DNA of 64,000 nt from GCA-016699445 sp964555055 (GCA_964555055.1 CAZKQW010000006.1:142330-206329); one strand, 5' to 3'; positions 1 through 9,083 are shown, numbered from the stretch's first letter. Translations and numbers: made by a program. Notes: a model not told the origin generated them from the sequence alone.

Positions 1-1
1 C

Positions 2-579
2 GGGAGGGCTTTCGAACCTGATATTTCCGATTTAGATCCCTATAACGCACTGAACCTCCTAGAAGACGTCATTTCCCAAAAAACATTGAGGCATATCCAA
101 GGAAATGACGTTTCCATTACGGAACAAGATATCGTAGAGTATCATGCCCGCACGTTAGTAAGCACAGGAAGCTCTGCTTATAGAACGCCTCCCCCCCCCC
201 AACTGTCAACCCTACACCTCCACCTACCGTCCCTAATGCCCGACCCACGGCTCCTATCGATCCCTCACGAAACTTGATCCGGGAACATGTCCTCCAAAGC
301 CTGGAAGCACTCTATCCCGACCTCACATGGAGGGATAATTCCCGAGACACTCTCATCCATGAAATGGTCGACCATCTTCAAGCTAAAGCCGCTATGGACG
401 GCATACCTATCATGACTCCAGGAAACGCGGCCTTAACCGAAACCGCTCGAGACATGTTAGATCGTGTCGTGGAAGACTTCGTCCAACAATCCTCTAGAAA
501 CACTACCTCACGACCTGAAGTCAGGGAACCCTCCAGAATTCTCGAGGAAATGAGGGACTTCACTCGGGGAAGGATTTAA
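2..579 (+). pseudogene. 3' part of a frameshifted paralogue of the AAA+-like protein downstream
   Basis: This is the 3' end of a gene that begins before the window. Read from base 2, the first 60 or so codons resemble but do not equal residues around 980-1040 of the 1118-aa protein encoded at 774-4130 (NPYQAINMLEDI there, DPYNALNLLEDV here). The frame runs into a tract of ten C (191-200), after which the frame matching the downstream protein is shifted. Read in that other frame, the last 101 codons before the TAA at 577-579 are identical to those of the full gene. A tract of 8 or 11 C would restore one continuous frame, so this is a frameshift mutation, a phase-variable tract or a sequencing error. 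The perfect tail beside a diverged body points to recent recombination between the copies. Confidence 0.6.
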
Positions 580-580
580 G
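197..580 (+). repeat. Direct repeat, copy 1 (384 bp, identical to 3748-4131)
   Basis: Bases 197-580 match 3748-4131 without a difference that I can find. The repeat starts within a proline-rich linker codon run, covers the last 101 codons plus linker, and ends one base past the TAA stop. Sequence diverges sharply on both sides. It encodes an alpha-helical C-terminal domain of unknown function. Confidence 0.9.
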
Positions 581-773
581 CCGTCGCAGGAAGCTACGGG
601 AGAGCCTTTAAGTAGTCATTTAGTACAGCATTCTCCCTTTGGCAGCCCTGATGCATTGCGCCATCCTATTTAGGCTCCTTTTATAGATCTGGAGACTCGA
701 GACCTAGTTATTTTCTTTCCCCACCCGAAACTTACCGACCTCAGGAAAACGATAATTCAGAAAGGAGAGTTTC

Positions 774-3700
774 ATGAAATCGACTATGAGCCTATGGGGA
801 TACGAAAAAGCGATAAAAGGGAACGTCTCTGGATTTTATGGACTATTACAGCAGACACCCCCACCCACAGGCCCAGGACCAAACGACGTCCACACTCGTC
901 ATTGTTTCCCTCTTCCTCCGGATAATGGATCCGATCCTAACTTCGATAGCTTTCCGAGACCGGCACACCCTGAAGAAGTAGAGGGCGTTGCCCAAGAGTT
1001 TGGTGGGGATTCCACAGAATATTCCGCGGTCTATCACGTAGGAGTTTCAGAGGATGACAGTCAAATTTGCTTCGCGAGTGACGAACGAGATTTTCAAGAC
1101 CAAAACCTTCATAATTTTACCCAAGCAACGTGGAGACGTGCCCTTCAGACCACCCATAATTTCAGCTATTTACAACCTACGAACCCACAATCTCCGATCC
1201 GGCCTTGGGGCCTCTACAGACGCCGGGAATCCAACGGTCAGACGGCCATTTACGCCTATGGCAACCATCCGATTTTATTGAATCTCTGCAATCCCACTTT
1301 TCCCGCGAGCTCCTCGTATCAAATGCCTCAGGGGTTCGATGCTTTGACCCTACAGGATGCCGTCACCTTTCCTCCCATTATGAACCGCTTACGGAGAGAA
1401 TCTCTCCCAGACTCATGGGTAAATCGGGCTTTAGGAAGACGCATGCCAGATGCGAACGGCACTACCTTAGAAAGTCGCTATTGTCTTACCATGCCCGACC
1501 CTCAAACAGGCCGCCGCCGCATGGGTGTCCTGGGGGATGCCGGCCATTCGATGGACTACCTCTTACCCCTTTCCGAATATTTGGAAGCGGAAGGCGGCTA
1601 CTCCACTAATGGCGCTTATGCCATGTCTTTTTACTTTCCGGGATTTGCCCATCGAGGATTCCGCTTAGGCATGGGGGACCCTCGGGCTTATAGTTACGCC
1701 ACAGGTCTTCAGCTTTTCTTAGGTTCGCAATACAACAGCCACGACATGTTTAGTTTTTCCGCCTGGATGACGGTCGTGGGTTTAGTGGGCTCGTCTATTT
1801 TTGCGGCTCGTGCCGGCCGCGATATGTTTAGGATTCGGAATACCTATGAAGACATGACGGGACAGTTGATCCGGAACCGAGCTGCTTATGCAGAAGCTAT
1901 GGAAGGAAATCCATATTCCAGGAATATTTATGATCAAGCAGTTTCGGGTCTTCGAGATTTTCGAGCTCCCCATATTGGAGTCTCCGCCGCTTCGGGTAGT
2001 GGAAAAGGAATCACTTTACCTCCGATTTTCTCCGCTTATGTCAATGGAAGCGTCGGACCCGCTCTCCCCAATTGGGTACGTCGTTGGGACCGGTTCGTAG
2101 CCGAAACCGTTCAACCCTTCGTCATGAATAGCCTACCTCCCAGTCTCAATCGAATGTTCGGACGTTTTATTCCCGACCTTTTTCTCGGCCATCGCGTGAT
2201 TAGTATCGATAAAAATAGGATTAACCTGGAAGCCAAATCTTGGAGCAGCGGCGGTCCAACCATCATCGCCATGTTGATCGATGGCATGTCTTCACGTTGG
2301 GGACGAGGCAACACGCTAATGCATTTGGAAGAATCCAGCGATCTTGTGAAATTCGGAGAAGGTAATTCTCCAGCAAATCTTCTCTCGGCTTTTTTGACTG
2401 TCGCCAATCGGGCAAGCCGTGCCTACGCACGGATCAATATTGCTTTGGATTCCAGTAAAATGATCACCGTTCTGACGGACCCTGGCTCAAGGGACTTGCG
2501 CCGACGCATCACCCTCATCGAATACACGGCTCCTCTCATCGATCATATCGGCCCTTTTGTTAGGGCTATGACTTGTCTCAACCAAGCTTCCGTTGAGGAT
2601 AATGATACGGTTCGAAATTACAAACGCGCTATCATCGATGAAGACGTCTATGAAACTCTCGCTTACCTCGCCGAAGGCAGCCGCTCAAAACCAGGCGCTC
2701 CCCCAGGAACGTCGCTGGATCTCTTAACACGGACCATCGCGGACCGCATCGCGGAAGAGACTCGCCTCTATCGAGGAGAAGGCCATAGACAGGTTACCAT
2801 CACCACAGATCATATCATCAGGGCATACTTACAGCAGCACCCTGAATTGACGGCTCGTAGGGCCGACGGCACTCAACCTACAGTGGAAGAAGGTATCGAG
2901 GCCGTGCACCAGCTGATCGCTAGACGTCGGACTCCGAACGGAAGAACTCAGTACCAAGCGGAACTTGTAGATGCTTATTATCAGAATACGCCGTTTCGGC
3001 ACGTCGATGTGGAGAGAATAGATCCTGGCGCAATTGGTCTTAGCGGCAACAATAATAGGTGGGTTTTACCTAATACCTCTCCCATTACCAGGGAGACTCT
3101 CATCTCCTACCTGACGTCTAGGTATTCCGAAGCGACTTTTCTTGAAGAAAGAACTTTTCTGGTGGGACGCTTGCGTCGGCGGCTGAATCGAAATCACCCT
3201 CCTGGGGAAAATATCCCGGTATTGGCCGAAAGAGTATTGGCCAAATGTGAAACTATAGCACGCGCCCAAAGAAGTCATGGCAATCTCGTGGGACCTAATG
3301 GGGTTCCTACGGAAGATGTTTTAAGGGAAGCTCTGACAGGTGTCTTACAAGACTTAAGGGCTGGAAGCGATCCGACTCTTCAGACCTCTGCCAACCGATG
3401 GCAACGCTTAGAAACTATGTACCGTGAAAGCGCCGAACGCACGGGTCTTGCGCTTAGGAGGGCATTCTCAGCTTCCATCCAAAGAACCAATGCAGATCTA
3501 GCGCGACGCCGCATCACCGTTTCTATACCCGAAGAAGCTATCAATAAGGCGTTTACAGTCGAATTGTCAGATCATAACCCCTATCAAGCCATTAATATGT
3601 TGGAAGACATCATGGATGAGCGAACCCGTACGGCTAGAGATGGTGAATCTATCACTATTGATGTTCAACAAGTCGTCGAATACCACGCTCAGACAGTTAT

Positions 3701-4130
3701 AAGATCAAGAGGTAGCGCCTACCGGGCTCCGGCCCAGCTTCCACGCACCCCAACTGTCAACCCTACACCTCCACCTACCGTCCCTAATGCCCGACCCACG
3801 GCTCCTATCGATCCCTCACGAAACTTGATCCGGGAACATGTCCTCCAAAGCCTGGAAGCACTCTATCCCGACCTCACATGGAGGGATAATTCCCGAGACA
3901 CTCTCATCCATGAAATGGTCGACCATCTTCAAGCTAAAGCCGCTATGGACGGCATACCTATCATGACTCCAGGAAACGCGGCCTTAACCGAAACCGCTCG
4001 AGACATGTTAGATCGTGTCGTGGAAGACTTCGTCCAACAATCCTCTAGAAACACTACCTCACGACCTGAAGTCAGGGAACCCTCCAGAATTCTCGAGGAA
4101 ATGAGGGACTTCACTCGGGGAAGGATTTAA
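774..4130 (+). CDS. Large protein with divergent Clp-like AAA+ region and one membrane segment
   Basis: An 1118-aa protein of unknown function, with an AAGGAG-type ribosome site just upstream of the ATG. It opens with LWGYE...FYGLLQQ, a motif shared with the genes at 4206 and 7204. A hydrophobic segment at about residues 326-346 (WMTVVGLVGSSIFAA) is the only clear membrane helix. Then come elements in the order of a ClpA/ClpB D1 module: a degenerate Walker A (ASGSGKG, 406-412), VISID, a Walker B-like LMHLEESSDL (515-524) and an arginine run, LRRRI (575-579). Around residues 960-1000 lies a lid-like EEAINKAFTVELSDHNPYQAINMLED segment. The Walker A lacks the usual GK[ST] and the Walker B lacks DE, so ATPase activity is doubtful. 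A proline-rich linker leads to a helical C-terminal domain, duplicated at 197-580. The Clp relationship is my inference from motif order. Confidence 0.7.
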   Translation: MKSTMSLWGYEKAIKGNVSGFYGLLQQTPPPTGPGPNDVHTRHCFPLPPDNGSDPNFDSFPRPAHPEEVEGVAQEFGGDSTEYSAVYHVGVSEDDSQICFASDERDFQDQNLHNFTQATWRRALQTTHNFSYLQPTNPQSPIRPWGLYRRRESNGQTAIYAYGNHPILLNLCNPTFPASSSYQMPQGFDALTLQDAVTFPPIMNRLRRESLPDSWVNRALGRRMPDANGTTLESRYCLTMPDPQTGRRRMGVLGDAGHSMDYLLPLSEYLEAEGGYSTNGAYAMSFYFPGFAHRGFRLGMGDPRAYSYATGLQLFLGSQYNSHDMFSFSAWMTVVGLVGSSIFAARAGRDMFRIRNTYEDMTGQLIRNRAAYAEAMEGNPYSRNIYDQAVSGLRDFRAPHIGVSAASGSGKGITLPPIFSAYVNGSVGPALPNWVRRWDRFVAETVQPFVMNSLPPSLNRMFGRFIPDLFLGHRVISIDKNRINLEAKSWSSGGPTIIAMLIDGMSSRWGRGNTLMHLEESSDLVKFGEGNSPANLLSAFLTVANRASRAYARINIALDSSKMITVLTDPGSRDLRRRITLIEYTAPLIDHIGPFVRAMTCLNQASVEDNDTVRNYKRAIIDEDVYETLAYLAEGSRSKPGAPPGTSLDLLTRTIADRIAEETRLYRGEGHRQVTITTDHIIRAYLQQHPELTARRADGTQPTVEEGIEAVHQLIARRRTPNGRTQYQAELVDAYYQNTPFRHVDVERIDPGAIGLSGNNNRWVLPNTSPITRETLISYLTSRYSEATFLEERTFLVGRLRRRLNRNHPPGENIPVLAERVLAKCETIARAQRSHGNLVGPNGVPTEDVLREALTGVLQDLRAGSDPTLQTSANRWQRLETMYRESAERTGLALRRAFSASIQRTNADLARRRITVSIPEEAINKAFTVELSDHNPYQAINMLEDIMDERTRTARDGESITIDVQQVVEYHAQTVIRSRGSAYRAPAQLPRTPTVNPTPPPTVPNARPTAPIDPSRNLIREHVLQSLEALYPDLTWRDNSRDTLIHEMVDHLQAKAAMDGIPIMTPGNAALTETARDMLDRVVEDFVQQSSRNTTSRPEVREPSRILEEMRDFTRGRI

Positions 4131-4131
4131 G
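3748..4131 (+). repeat. Direct repeat, copy 2 (384 bp, identical to 197-580)
   Basis: This is the in-frame copy of the duplicated 3' segment, encoding the proline-rich linker (TVNPTPPPTVPNARP) and the last 101 residues of the 1118-aa protein. Two identical copies about 3.55 kb apart could recombine and delete or exchange the intervening gene. Confidence 0.9.
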
Positions 4132-4205
4132 TCGAGATATCCTTTTAATGAAGCAACTCTCCCCTCCCTAGAAGCCGAAAACTTTAAATAGAAGGAGACA
4201 TTCAT

Positions 4206-5600
4206 ATGATGAATTCATGGGGTTTTGAGAGTCGCTTTCAACGCAATCAAAAAGAATCTTTCTACGGTTTAAATCAGCAACAGGTACAAACGGCTGCCCC
4301 CACAAAACCAGCTATGGTCGGGGACGATGATTCTGAAAACACACCACACACCGAGACTGCAGCAACACCTGCCCCCCGTCTTCAATGTCCTCCTTTCGCA
4401 GAAGCGAGAACGGAAAACGATCAAACCTTTTGCTCCATTACTTCAGGCCCTTATGCAGGGTATCATGTCTCAACGAATCAATTGATCTACCCTAACGATC
4501 CCACTCGTGCACCGTCAGGGGCTGACGATCCGGATGCCGTCGAAGTGGGCCCTTGTGAAGCCGCAAGCCCCGCTTATTTGACTTTAAGCGGAGCAGAATT
4601 CACCCTCTCTGATGCCCGTGACATATACCGCAGATTGGAATCCCGGCCTGCCGCTCATCTTTTTAGAATGAATATCCATGCAGACAGACCGGGTCGTGGC
4701 TGTATTCAAACAGGTGGGACAAACTATGAAATAGCGTATCCCCTTCTCGTCAGTCTTACCAGAGATGGCACGGGTTTGTCGACAACTGTGCGGGATAGAA
4801 CACGAGATTCTTTGCGTGAAAAACTTCCAGAAGCTAGGATTAATAAATGGGAAGCTAGCACACCCTTTGAGTTTGTCTCCCGTTTTATAGCAGATAATTC
4901 TGTGTCAGCTGGATTGCTGGCCTTGACGCTCTGGGGATTCGGAAGAGTATGCCCTCGATTTCACCCCTCATTAGGAGCCTCATGGCTCCAAGCCTTTGGT
5001 CTTCGAGCGATGGCAACAACCGTGGCAGCGGAAGGAGCGGCTACGGCTACCAAAGGAGCTGCGGGATTCATCACGACTGAAGCTTTATTCGGTACAGGAG
5101 GGGTGATTATGGCCGCTCTTACGGGATTAGCCATCGGAACGGCTTTAAACCATGGCTCTGAAGCCGTTTCAGGAGTGAGACAAAGCTCTCGTATGGCGGA
5201 CACTGCGGATAGGACTCGAAGAGAATCCGGCAGTGAAATCCTAGGAGGGGCTCATTTAGCCGCGGAAGCCGTCTCTTTGGGGATTGGAGCTTCCTTAAAT
5301 GAAGCCGTGCAGGAGGCTGCGGGACGGTCTTTAAGTGATGGTATAGCGGATGCGGCTGATCAAACTCGGCGTGACTCGGGTAGTGAAATCTTAGGAGGAG
5401 CTCATTTAACCGCGGAAGCGGTTTCTCTCGGCATTGGATCCACCATAAATCGTGCGACCGAGAGCCTCACGGGGACTTCATTAAGTGATAGATTAGGGGA
5501 TGCCATGTTTGAAGGGGTACAAGCCGCCCAACACATCGGAGATCGTTTAAGTGCTGGCGTGTCCAACCTCTTTGGATCCCGATATCATTTAGCCCATTGA
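4206..5600 (+). CDS. Unknown protein with N-terminal WGFE motif and three 50-residue repeats
   Basis: A 464-aa protein I do not recognise. An AAGGAG site precedes ATG ATG; either could start. The N-terminus (SWGFE...FYGLNQQ) matches the genes at 774 and 7204. A low-complexity linker follows, then a cysteine-containing region (CPPF, TFCS, GPCEA, RGCIQ). From about residue 230 the protein is alanine/glycine-rich and partly hydrophobic (SAGLLALTLWGFG; GTGGVIMAALTGLAIGTAL). Residues 307-356 and 357-406 are near-identical 50-residue repeats, with a decayed third copy to about 450; each contains TRRxSGSEILGGAHL and AEAV. The small-residue, amphipathic repeats suggest membrane interaction or packing, but no function can be assigned. 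It lies 75 bp downstream of the AAA+-like gene and probably shares its transcript. Confidence 0.7.
   Translation: MMNSWGFESRFQRNQKESFYGLNQQQVQTAAPTKPAMVGDDDSENTPHTETAATPAPRLQCPPFAEARTENDQTFCSITSGPYAGYHVSTNQLIYPNDPTRAPSGADDPDAVEVGPCEAASPAYLTLSGAEFTLSDARDIYRRLESRPAAHLFRMNIHADRPGRGCIQTGGTNYEIAYPLLVSLTRDGTGLSTTVRDRTRDSLREKLPEARINKWEASTPFEFVSRFIADNSVSAGLLALTLWGFGRVCPRFHPSLGASWLQAFGLRAMATTVAAEGAATATKGAAGFITTEALFGTGGVIMAALTGLAIGTALNHGSEAVSGVRQSSRMADTADRTRRESGSEILGGAHLAAEAVSLGIGASLNEAVQEAAGRSLSDGIADAADQTRRDSGSEILGGAHLTAEAVSLGIGSTINRATESLTGTSLSDRLGDAMFEGVQAAQHIGDRLSAGVSNLFGSRYHLAH
5124..5560 (+). repeat. Tandem coding repeat, period 150 bp (50 codons), about three units
   Basis: Units begin at 5124, 5274 and 5424, each opening with a [GS]-L-x-I-G sequence. 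The first two share the block SGSEILGGAHL; the third keeps only the first half and has drifted. The period is an exact multiple of three, so copy-number change would keep the frame. Confidence 0.8.
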
Positions 5601-5708
5601 GTCAAAAGAGCCTTACCTTCCAAATGAAATTTGCCCCAATAGACCTATTAAAACGGCCCCTAATAGAGACGACAGCGCGATGCCCCTCATAGGAAATCCC
5701 CTAAAAGG

Positions 5709-5738
5709 GGTGGGGTCTTGCATACCCACCTTCTTTTA
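5709..5738 (+). terminator. Probable rho-independent terminator
   Basis: A six-base stem GGTGGG / CCCACC (5709-5714 and 5725-5730) is followed by TTCTTTTATA. It lies about 110 bp after the stop of the 464-aa gene and 65 bp before the next start. A second small hairpin, CCCCTaaaAGGGG, lies directly before it. The T run is interrupted, so strength is uncertain. Confidence 0.5.
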
Positions 5739-5802
5739 TATAGATTTCTTTAGCAACTACACCTCGAAAGTATGACGATAATAACAAAGAGGGTCATATT
5801 TT

Positions 5803-7194
5803 ATGGGAGATGTTGCTTTCACACTCGATCACGGGGGTCAGACCGAAACGGTACATGTCGAGTTCGATCCGGGTCCGCAAGATGACGAGAGTCTCATTCT
5901 GACCCGGGCTGAAGAAGCTATTCGTCGTGATTTTGACAACCATCCCGACCGTTATGCAGGCCGTAGTTTACCCCCCACACTAACCTTAAATTTAAATTAC
6001 CGAGAACCGCGTTGTTGGGTTTTTAGGTGTGACGATCGCTTCACCCAACGCCTTGGTACTAATGACGCATTTTATAATACGATCCAGCGTTTATTATCAA
6101 GACCTTCACAAGTCTCAACAAGCCCAAACACTCCAAATCAACCAGCTGCTGCGCCAACCTCTTCCCCCAGAGATTTAGCCTCTCTCGTGACGGCTCCCGG
6201 AGATCTTACGCCTCAAGATATCGACGCTATTCGGACGTCTCATCCCGTCATGGCTCATGTGCTCGATTCTTTATTGGCTTCTACGACTTTTGTCGACCTG
6301 CGGACACCCGAACAAAGGCAACCACCAGCGGATGGAGGAGCTCCTCCACCCGAGCAGATTGGTCTTTTCGAAAGGGTGATGGCGCTCACAGATCAATATG
6401 ACCCCGGTATCCATCCCAATAGATCGCATTATCGTTTTTTATTCGAGTATTTAAGATTGAGGGATCAACATTGGTCCGATGCAGCTAATAATCCCATCGT
6501 CCGATTTTGCATGGGAGGACAGGATCCTCTTTACCTGGTGGGAGCTCAGGACTCCGAGCTCTTGGCGATCGAACGACTTTTGGATAGAGTCCCTCATCGA
6601 CCGGGTACTCAAGCCGAAAAGATTTGGACAGTGGAAGATCCTTCTTTACATACGTGGTTGAGGGTGCCTGACTCCGTCACTCCCCGCCCTGTAGGTGCGG
6701 TCTTGCACTCGCGCTTTGCGGTGGCTTTTCATAATTTCAGAATTTTACTTCAATTGGTCCAATCTCCATCCGGCAGGTTGCGTGTAAGGGATATGGTTTT
6801 TCGTTTTCGCACCCCCGTATGCGATACGGTAAAAAACGATAATGAACAAAGGAGCGAACGACGGCGCCATTTCAATACTTTTTTACGATGTTCGGCCCCC
6901 AATGGATTGGGTCTCGTCGAGGCGGACTGGTCGCGTTTTGAGTCAACTGCCAATGTGAATGGAGTGCCTCCATCGGATATACAAGTTAATCAAGGGGAAC
7001 TAGATGCTATCGCGCAATATGTTTCTTTATTTGGCCTGGAACCGCCATCCGCTTTATTCAGTCGTACCGATGGGCAGCTCCAACTGAATTTAAGACCCTG
7101 GCCGGTAAACCGTGCCCGGGAAAACGTCGCGGCTCTTATTTATGTAAGGAATGCTTTAGTAGAAGCTTATCAAGTACCACCAGCAAGACGATAA
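5803..7194 (+). CDS. Unknown 463-aa protein of the same gene block
   Basis: I do not recognise this soluble, acidic-to-neutral protein. There is no signal peptide, membrane segment or WGFE motif at the start (MGDVAFTLDHGGQTETVHV). A first domain to about residue 105 has a tryptophan/cysteine-containing strand (RCWVFRCDDRF). A proline/threonine-rich linker (about 110-130) leads to a larger mostly helical domain with several FR, LR and RF pairs. The ribosome site is weak (GAGGG). A gap of nine bases separates its stop from the next gene, so the two are co-transcribed and probably act together. Confidence 0.65.
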   Translation: MGDVAFTLDHGGQTETVHVEFDPGPQDDESLILTRAEEAIRRDFDNHPDRYAGRSLPPTLTLNLNYREPRCWVFRCDDRFTQRLGTNDAFYNTIQRLLSRPSQVSTSPNTPNQPAAAPTSSPRDLASLVTAPGDLTPQDIDAIRTSHPVMAHVLDSLLASTTFVDLRTPEQRQPPADGGAPPPEQIGLFERVMALTDQYDPGIHPNRSHYRFLFEYLRLRDQHWSDAANNPIVRFCMGGQDPLYLVGAQDSELLAIERLLDRVPHRPGTQAEKIWTVEDPSLHTWLRVPDSVTPRPVGAVLHSRFAVAFHNFRILLQLVQSPSGRLRVRDMVFRFRTPVCDTVKNDNEQRSERRRHFNTFLRCSAPNGLGLVEADWSRFESTANVNGVPPSDIQVNQGELDAIAQYVSLFGLEPPSALFSRTDGQLQLNLRPWPVNRARENVAALIYVRNALVEAYQVPPARR

Positions 7195-7203
7195 GAGGTA
7201 TTT

Positions 7204-8253
7204 ATGCAATTATGGGGTTTCGAAAGATCTAAGAGCCGTCATGACGCCCGCTATACCTTGAACCAAGATGCGGGTAGCGTAAATATGAGTTCTGGAGGCG
7301 GAGGAGGCACAGGGGCCGCAGCCGGGCCGCATCCCGAGCATGATATTCGGGAAGTGCCCGTTCAGTTTGACGAACTTCCCGATCGCGTAGAGCCTTCAGC
7401 CGACTTTAGACCTGTGCGCGTCACCTTTGTCTCGGCCACCCCTCAACAGTATGCTCAGCATGCGCATTTGATCGCACATCCCGACCAAATTCGAAGGGAT
7501 CATCCGCTTTTTAGACAGGGTCGAGTGCGCTCTTATACTATGGATATACAAGATACGGATCATAGTGGACGCATAGGAGATAATGACGCCGAACGTAGAG
7601 CTTTAGTGGAGGCCATCAATGGACGAGATGGCAGGAACCGCGTCCCAGGATATGAGGTTTTACACGATGTCGCCTCTAATCCTACGGTCACGCAGCGCGA
7701 TCGCTCGAATGCCGTTGTTTCTGAATTATTCAGAATGCCGGATGGCCAAGATGCAGCGGTTCAAGCCGCCAATGACACCTTAAATCCCAACGACCCGGCT
7801 CTCGACATCTTAAATCGTCGGGACTCCCGTGAAGTAGATGACCGCCTTCGTAGAATCGAAAGGGAACTGGCACGGATCTTAGCGGAATTACAGGCCGGGG
7901 TTCCCATTGAAAACGTGCTCCCTCAAATGGCTGCCGTCCTCGCGCGCCAAGGCAATACCATAGCCTCGAAACTCGCGTCGACCGCCGTCAAGAATATCCA
8001 TGCGGCGAAACAAAACCAACTCGAAGCTTCTAAGAGAACGTCCGGATTATATCGAAATCATTCCACGGATGCCGCAGCCCAATCGCGAAATAATGCCGCC
8101 ATGACGGACGCGAATACAGCACAGCGCCTAGCGCAGGAAAGCGCCCAGGAGGCGATGGATTCGCTTAAGAATGCCTTAGGCTCCACCGAATCCACCCGTG
8201 AGTTCGCGCAATATGTGTCAGGCTGGCTCCAGCGCAACGCCTCTCGCGGCTAG
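7204..8253 (+). CDS. Unknown coiled-coil protein with N-terminal WGFE motif
   Basis: A 349-aa protein with an AAGAGG site before ATG. The start QLWGFE...YTLNQD repeats the N-terminal motif of the genes at 774 and 4206. A glycine-rich patch (SSGGGGGTGAAAG) follows. The middle holds many Asp/Arg pairs (QDTDHSGRIGDNDAERRALV). The C-terminal third is strongly helical and alanine/glutamine-rich (RLRRIERELARILAEL; AAKQNQLEASKRTS; AQRLAQESAQEAMDSL), consistent with a coiled coil. This composition resembles secreted or structural helical proteins, but that is only an impression. It is the last gene of the block; the first reductase 3'-end repeat begins 20 bp later. Confidence 0.65.
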   Translation: MQLWGFERSKSRHDARYTLNQDAGSVNMSSGGGGGTGAAAGPHPEHDIREVPVQFDELPDRVEPSADFRPVRVTFVSATPQQYAQHAHLIAHPDQIRRDHPLFRQGRVRSYTMDIQDTDHSGRIGDNDAERRALVEAINGRDGRNRVPGYEVLHDVASNPTVTQRDRSNAVVSELFRMPDGQDAAVQAANDTLNPNDPALDILNRRDSREVDDRLRRIERELARILAELQAGVPIENVLPQMAAVLARQGNTIASKLASTAVKNIHAAKQNQLEASKRTSGLYRNHSTDAAAQSRNNAAMTDANTAQRLAQESAQEAMDSLKNALGSTESTREFAQYVSGWLQRNASRG

Positions 8254-8272
8254 CTTCATCGCTAAAATTTAC

Positions 8273-8375
8273 TTAAATCACCAAATTATCCGACTGGAGC
8301 ACCACCGGCTTACGCGGGGAGGCCTTGATCAACTCTGACTTGCAGGCGACCTAGTCCTTGGCCAAAATCTCGCCT
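8273..8375 (-). repeat. Reductase 3'-end repeat, copy A (most decayed)
   Basis: On the minus strand this reads EILAKD, a stop (TAG where the reductase has Trp), VAC, then, after a loss of about a dozen codons, LIKASPRKPVVLQSDNLVI and TAA. It is a relic of the last codons of the sulfite/nitrite reductase encoded at 11571-13721. It shares the VVLQ variant with copies B and C, where the intact gene has VALQ. It marks the outer edge of the HigBA cassette. Confidence 0.8.
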
Positions 8376-8473
8376 GCCACTCAAATCGAGAACTCAAGAC
8401 ATTCCCTTTGAGCAATCCCTTCAAATCGAACAAAACCTATTGAACATATACCGTTAATAAAGTATCATTTAGC

Positions 8474-8764
8474 ATGATCCAAGGGTTCAAGGACAAAATC
8501 ACCTCCGATATCTATCATGGGCATAATACGAGAGAATCCCGTAGCGTCCCCAAACAACTTTGGAAGCTCATCGCTAGGAAGCTTGACGCCTTGAACGCCG
8601 CTTTCGTCGTCCATGACTTGAGGGTGCCGGCGGGCAACCGCCTGGAAAAGCTGACCGGAAAGCTCTCCGGCAAATACAGTATTCGGGTGAACGATCAATA
8701 CCGGATCGTCTTCGGCTTCAAAGACGGTTCTGCGAATGAAGTCCAAGTGTTAGATTATCATTAA
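8474..8764 (+). CDS. higB: HigB-type toxin, RelE/ParE superfamily
   Basis: A 96-aa protein of the HigB (plasmid maintenance killer) family, predicted to be a ribosome-dependent mRNA endonuclease. Family-typical stretches are visible: LDALNAAFVVHDLRVPAGNRLEKL, GKYSIRVNDQYRIVFGF and a C-terminal VQVLDYH. Length is normal. No good ribosome site precedes the ATG. The toxin gene comes first and the antitoxin follows after 13 bp, the usual higBA order. The pair is the cargo of the first cassette between reductase 3'-end copies A and B. Confidence 0.9.
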   Translation: MIQGFKDKITSDIYHGHNTRESRSVPKQLWKLIARKLDALNAAFVVHDLRVPAGNRLEKLTGKLSGKYSIRVNDQYRIVFGFKDGSANEVQVLDYH

Positions 8765-8777
8765 AAGGAGAAAATTT

Positions 8778-9050
8778 ATGATTCCTGAAAATAGAAGGCC
8801 TACCCATCCCGGAGATATCTTGTATTATGAGTTCTTAGAGCCGCTAAAGATGACCCAAGTGGAGTTGGCTAAGAAAATGAAAGTTCCTATCCAGAGGATC
8901 AACACTCTCATCAGCGGCAAACGGGGAGTCACCGCGGAAACGGCCCTCCTCTTGGCGAAAATCCTCAAAACCTCACCCGAGTTTTGGATGAATCTCCAGA
9001 CGACCTACGATCTCTATGAAGCCAAGCAATACATGAAACATGCGGCCTGA
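8778..9050 (+). CDS. higA: HigA-type antitoxin, XRE family
   Basis: A 90-aa antitoxin of the HigA family: RPTHPGDILYYEFLEPLKMTQVELA followed by the helix-turn-helix (VPIQRINTLISGKRGVTAETALLLAKIL) and the family's SPEFWMNLQTTYDLYEAK end. It has a strong AAGGAG site. It should neutralise the HigB toxin and repress the operon by binding near its promoter; no clear operator palindrome is seen. Confidence 0.92.
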   Translation: MIPENRRPTHPGDILYYEFLEPLKMTQVELAKKMKVPIQRINTLISGKRGVTAETALLLAKILKTSPEFWMNLQTTYDLYEAKQYMKHAA

Positions 9051-9083
9051 TTCCCCATAAACCTCACAAGGGATTACAGGGTA

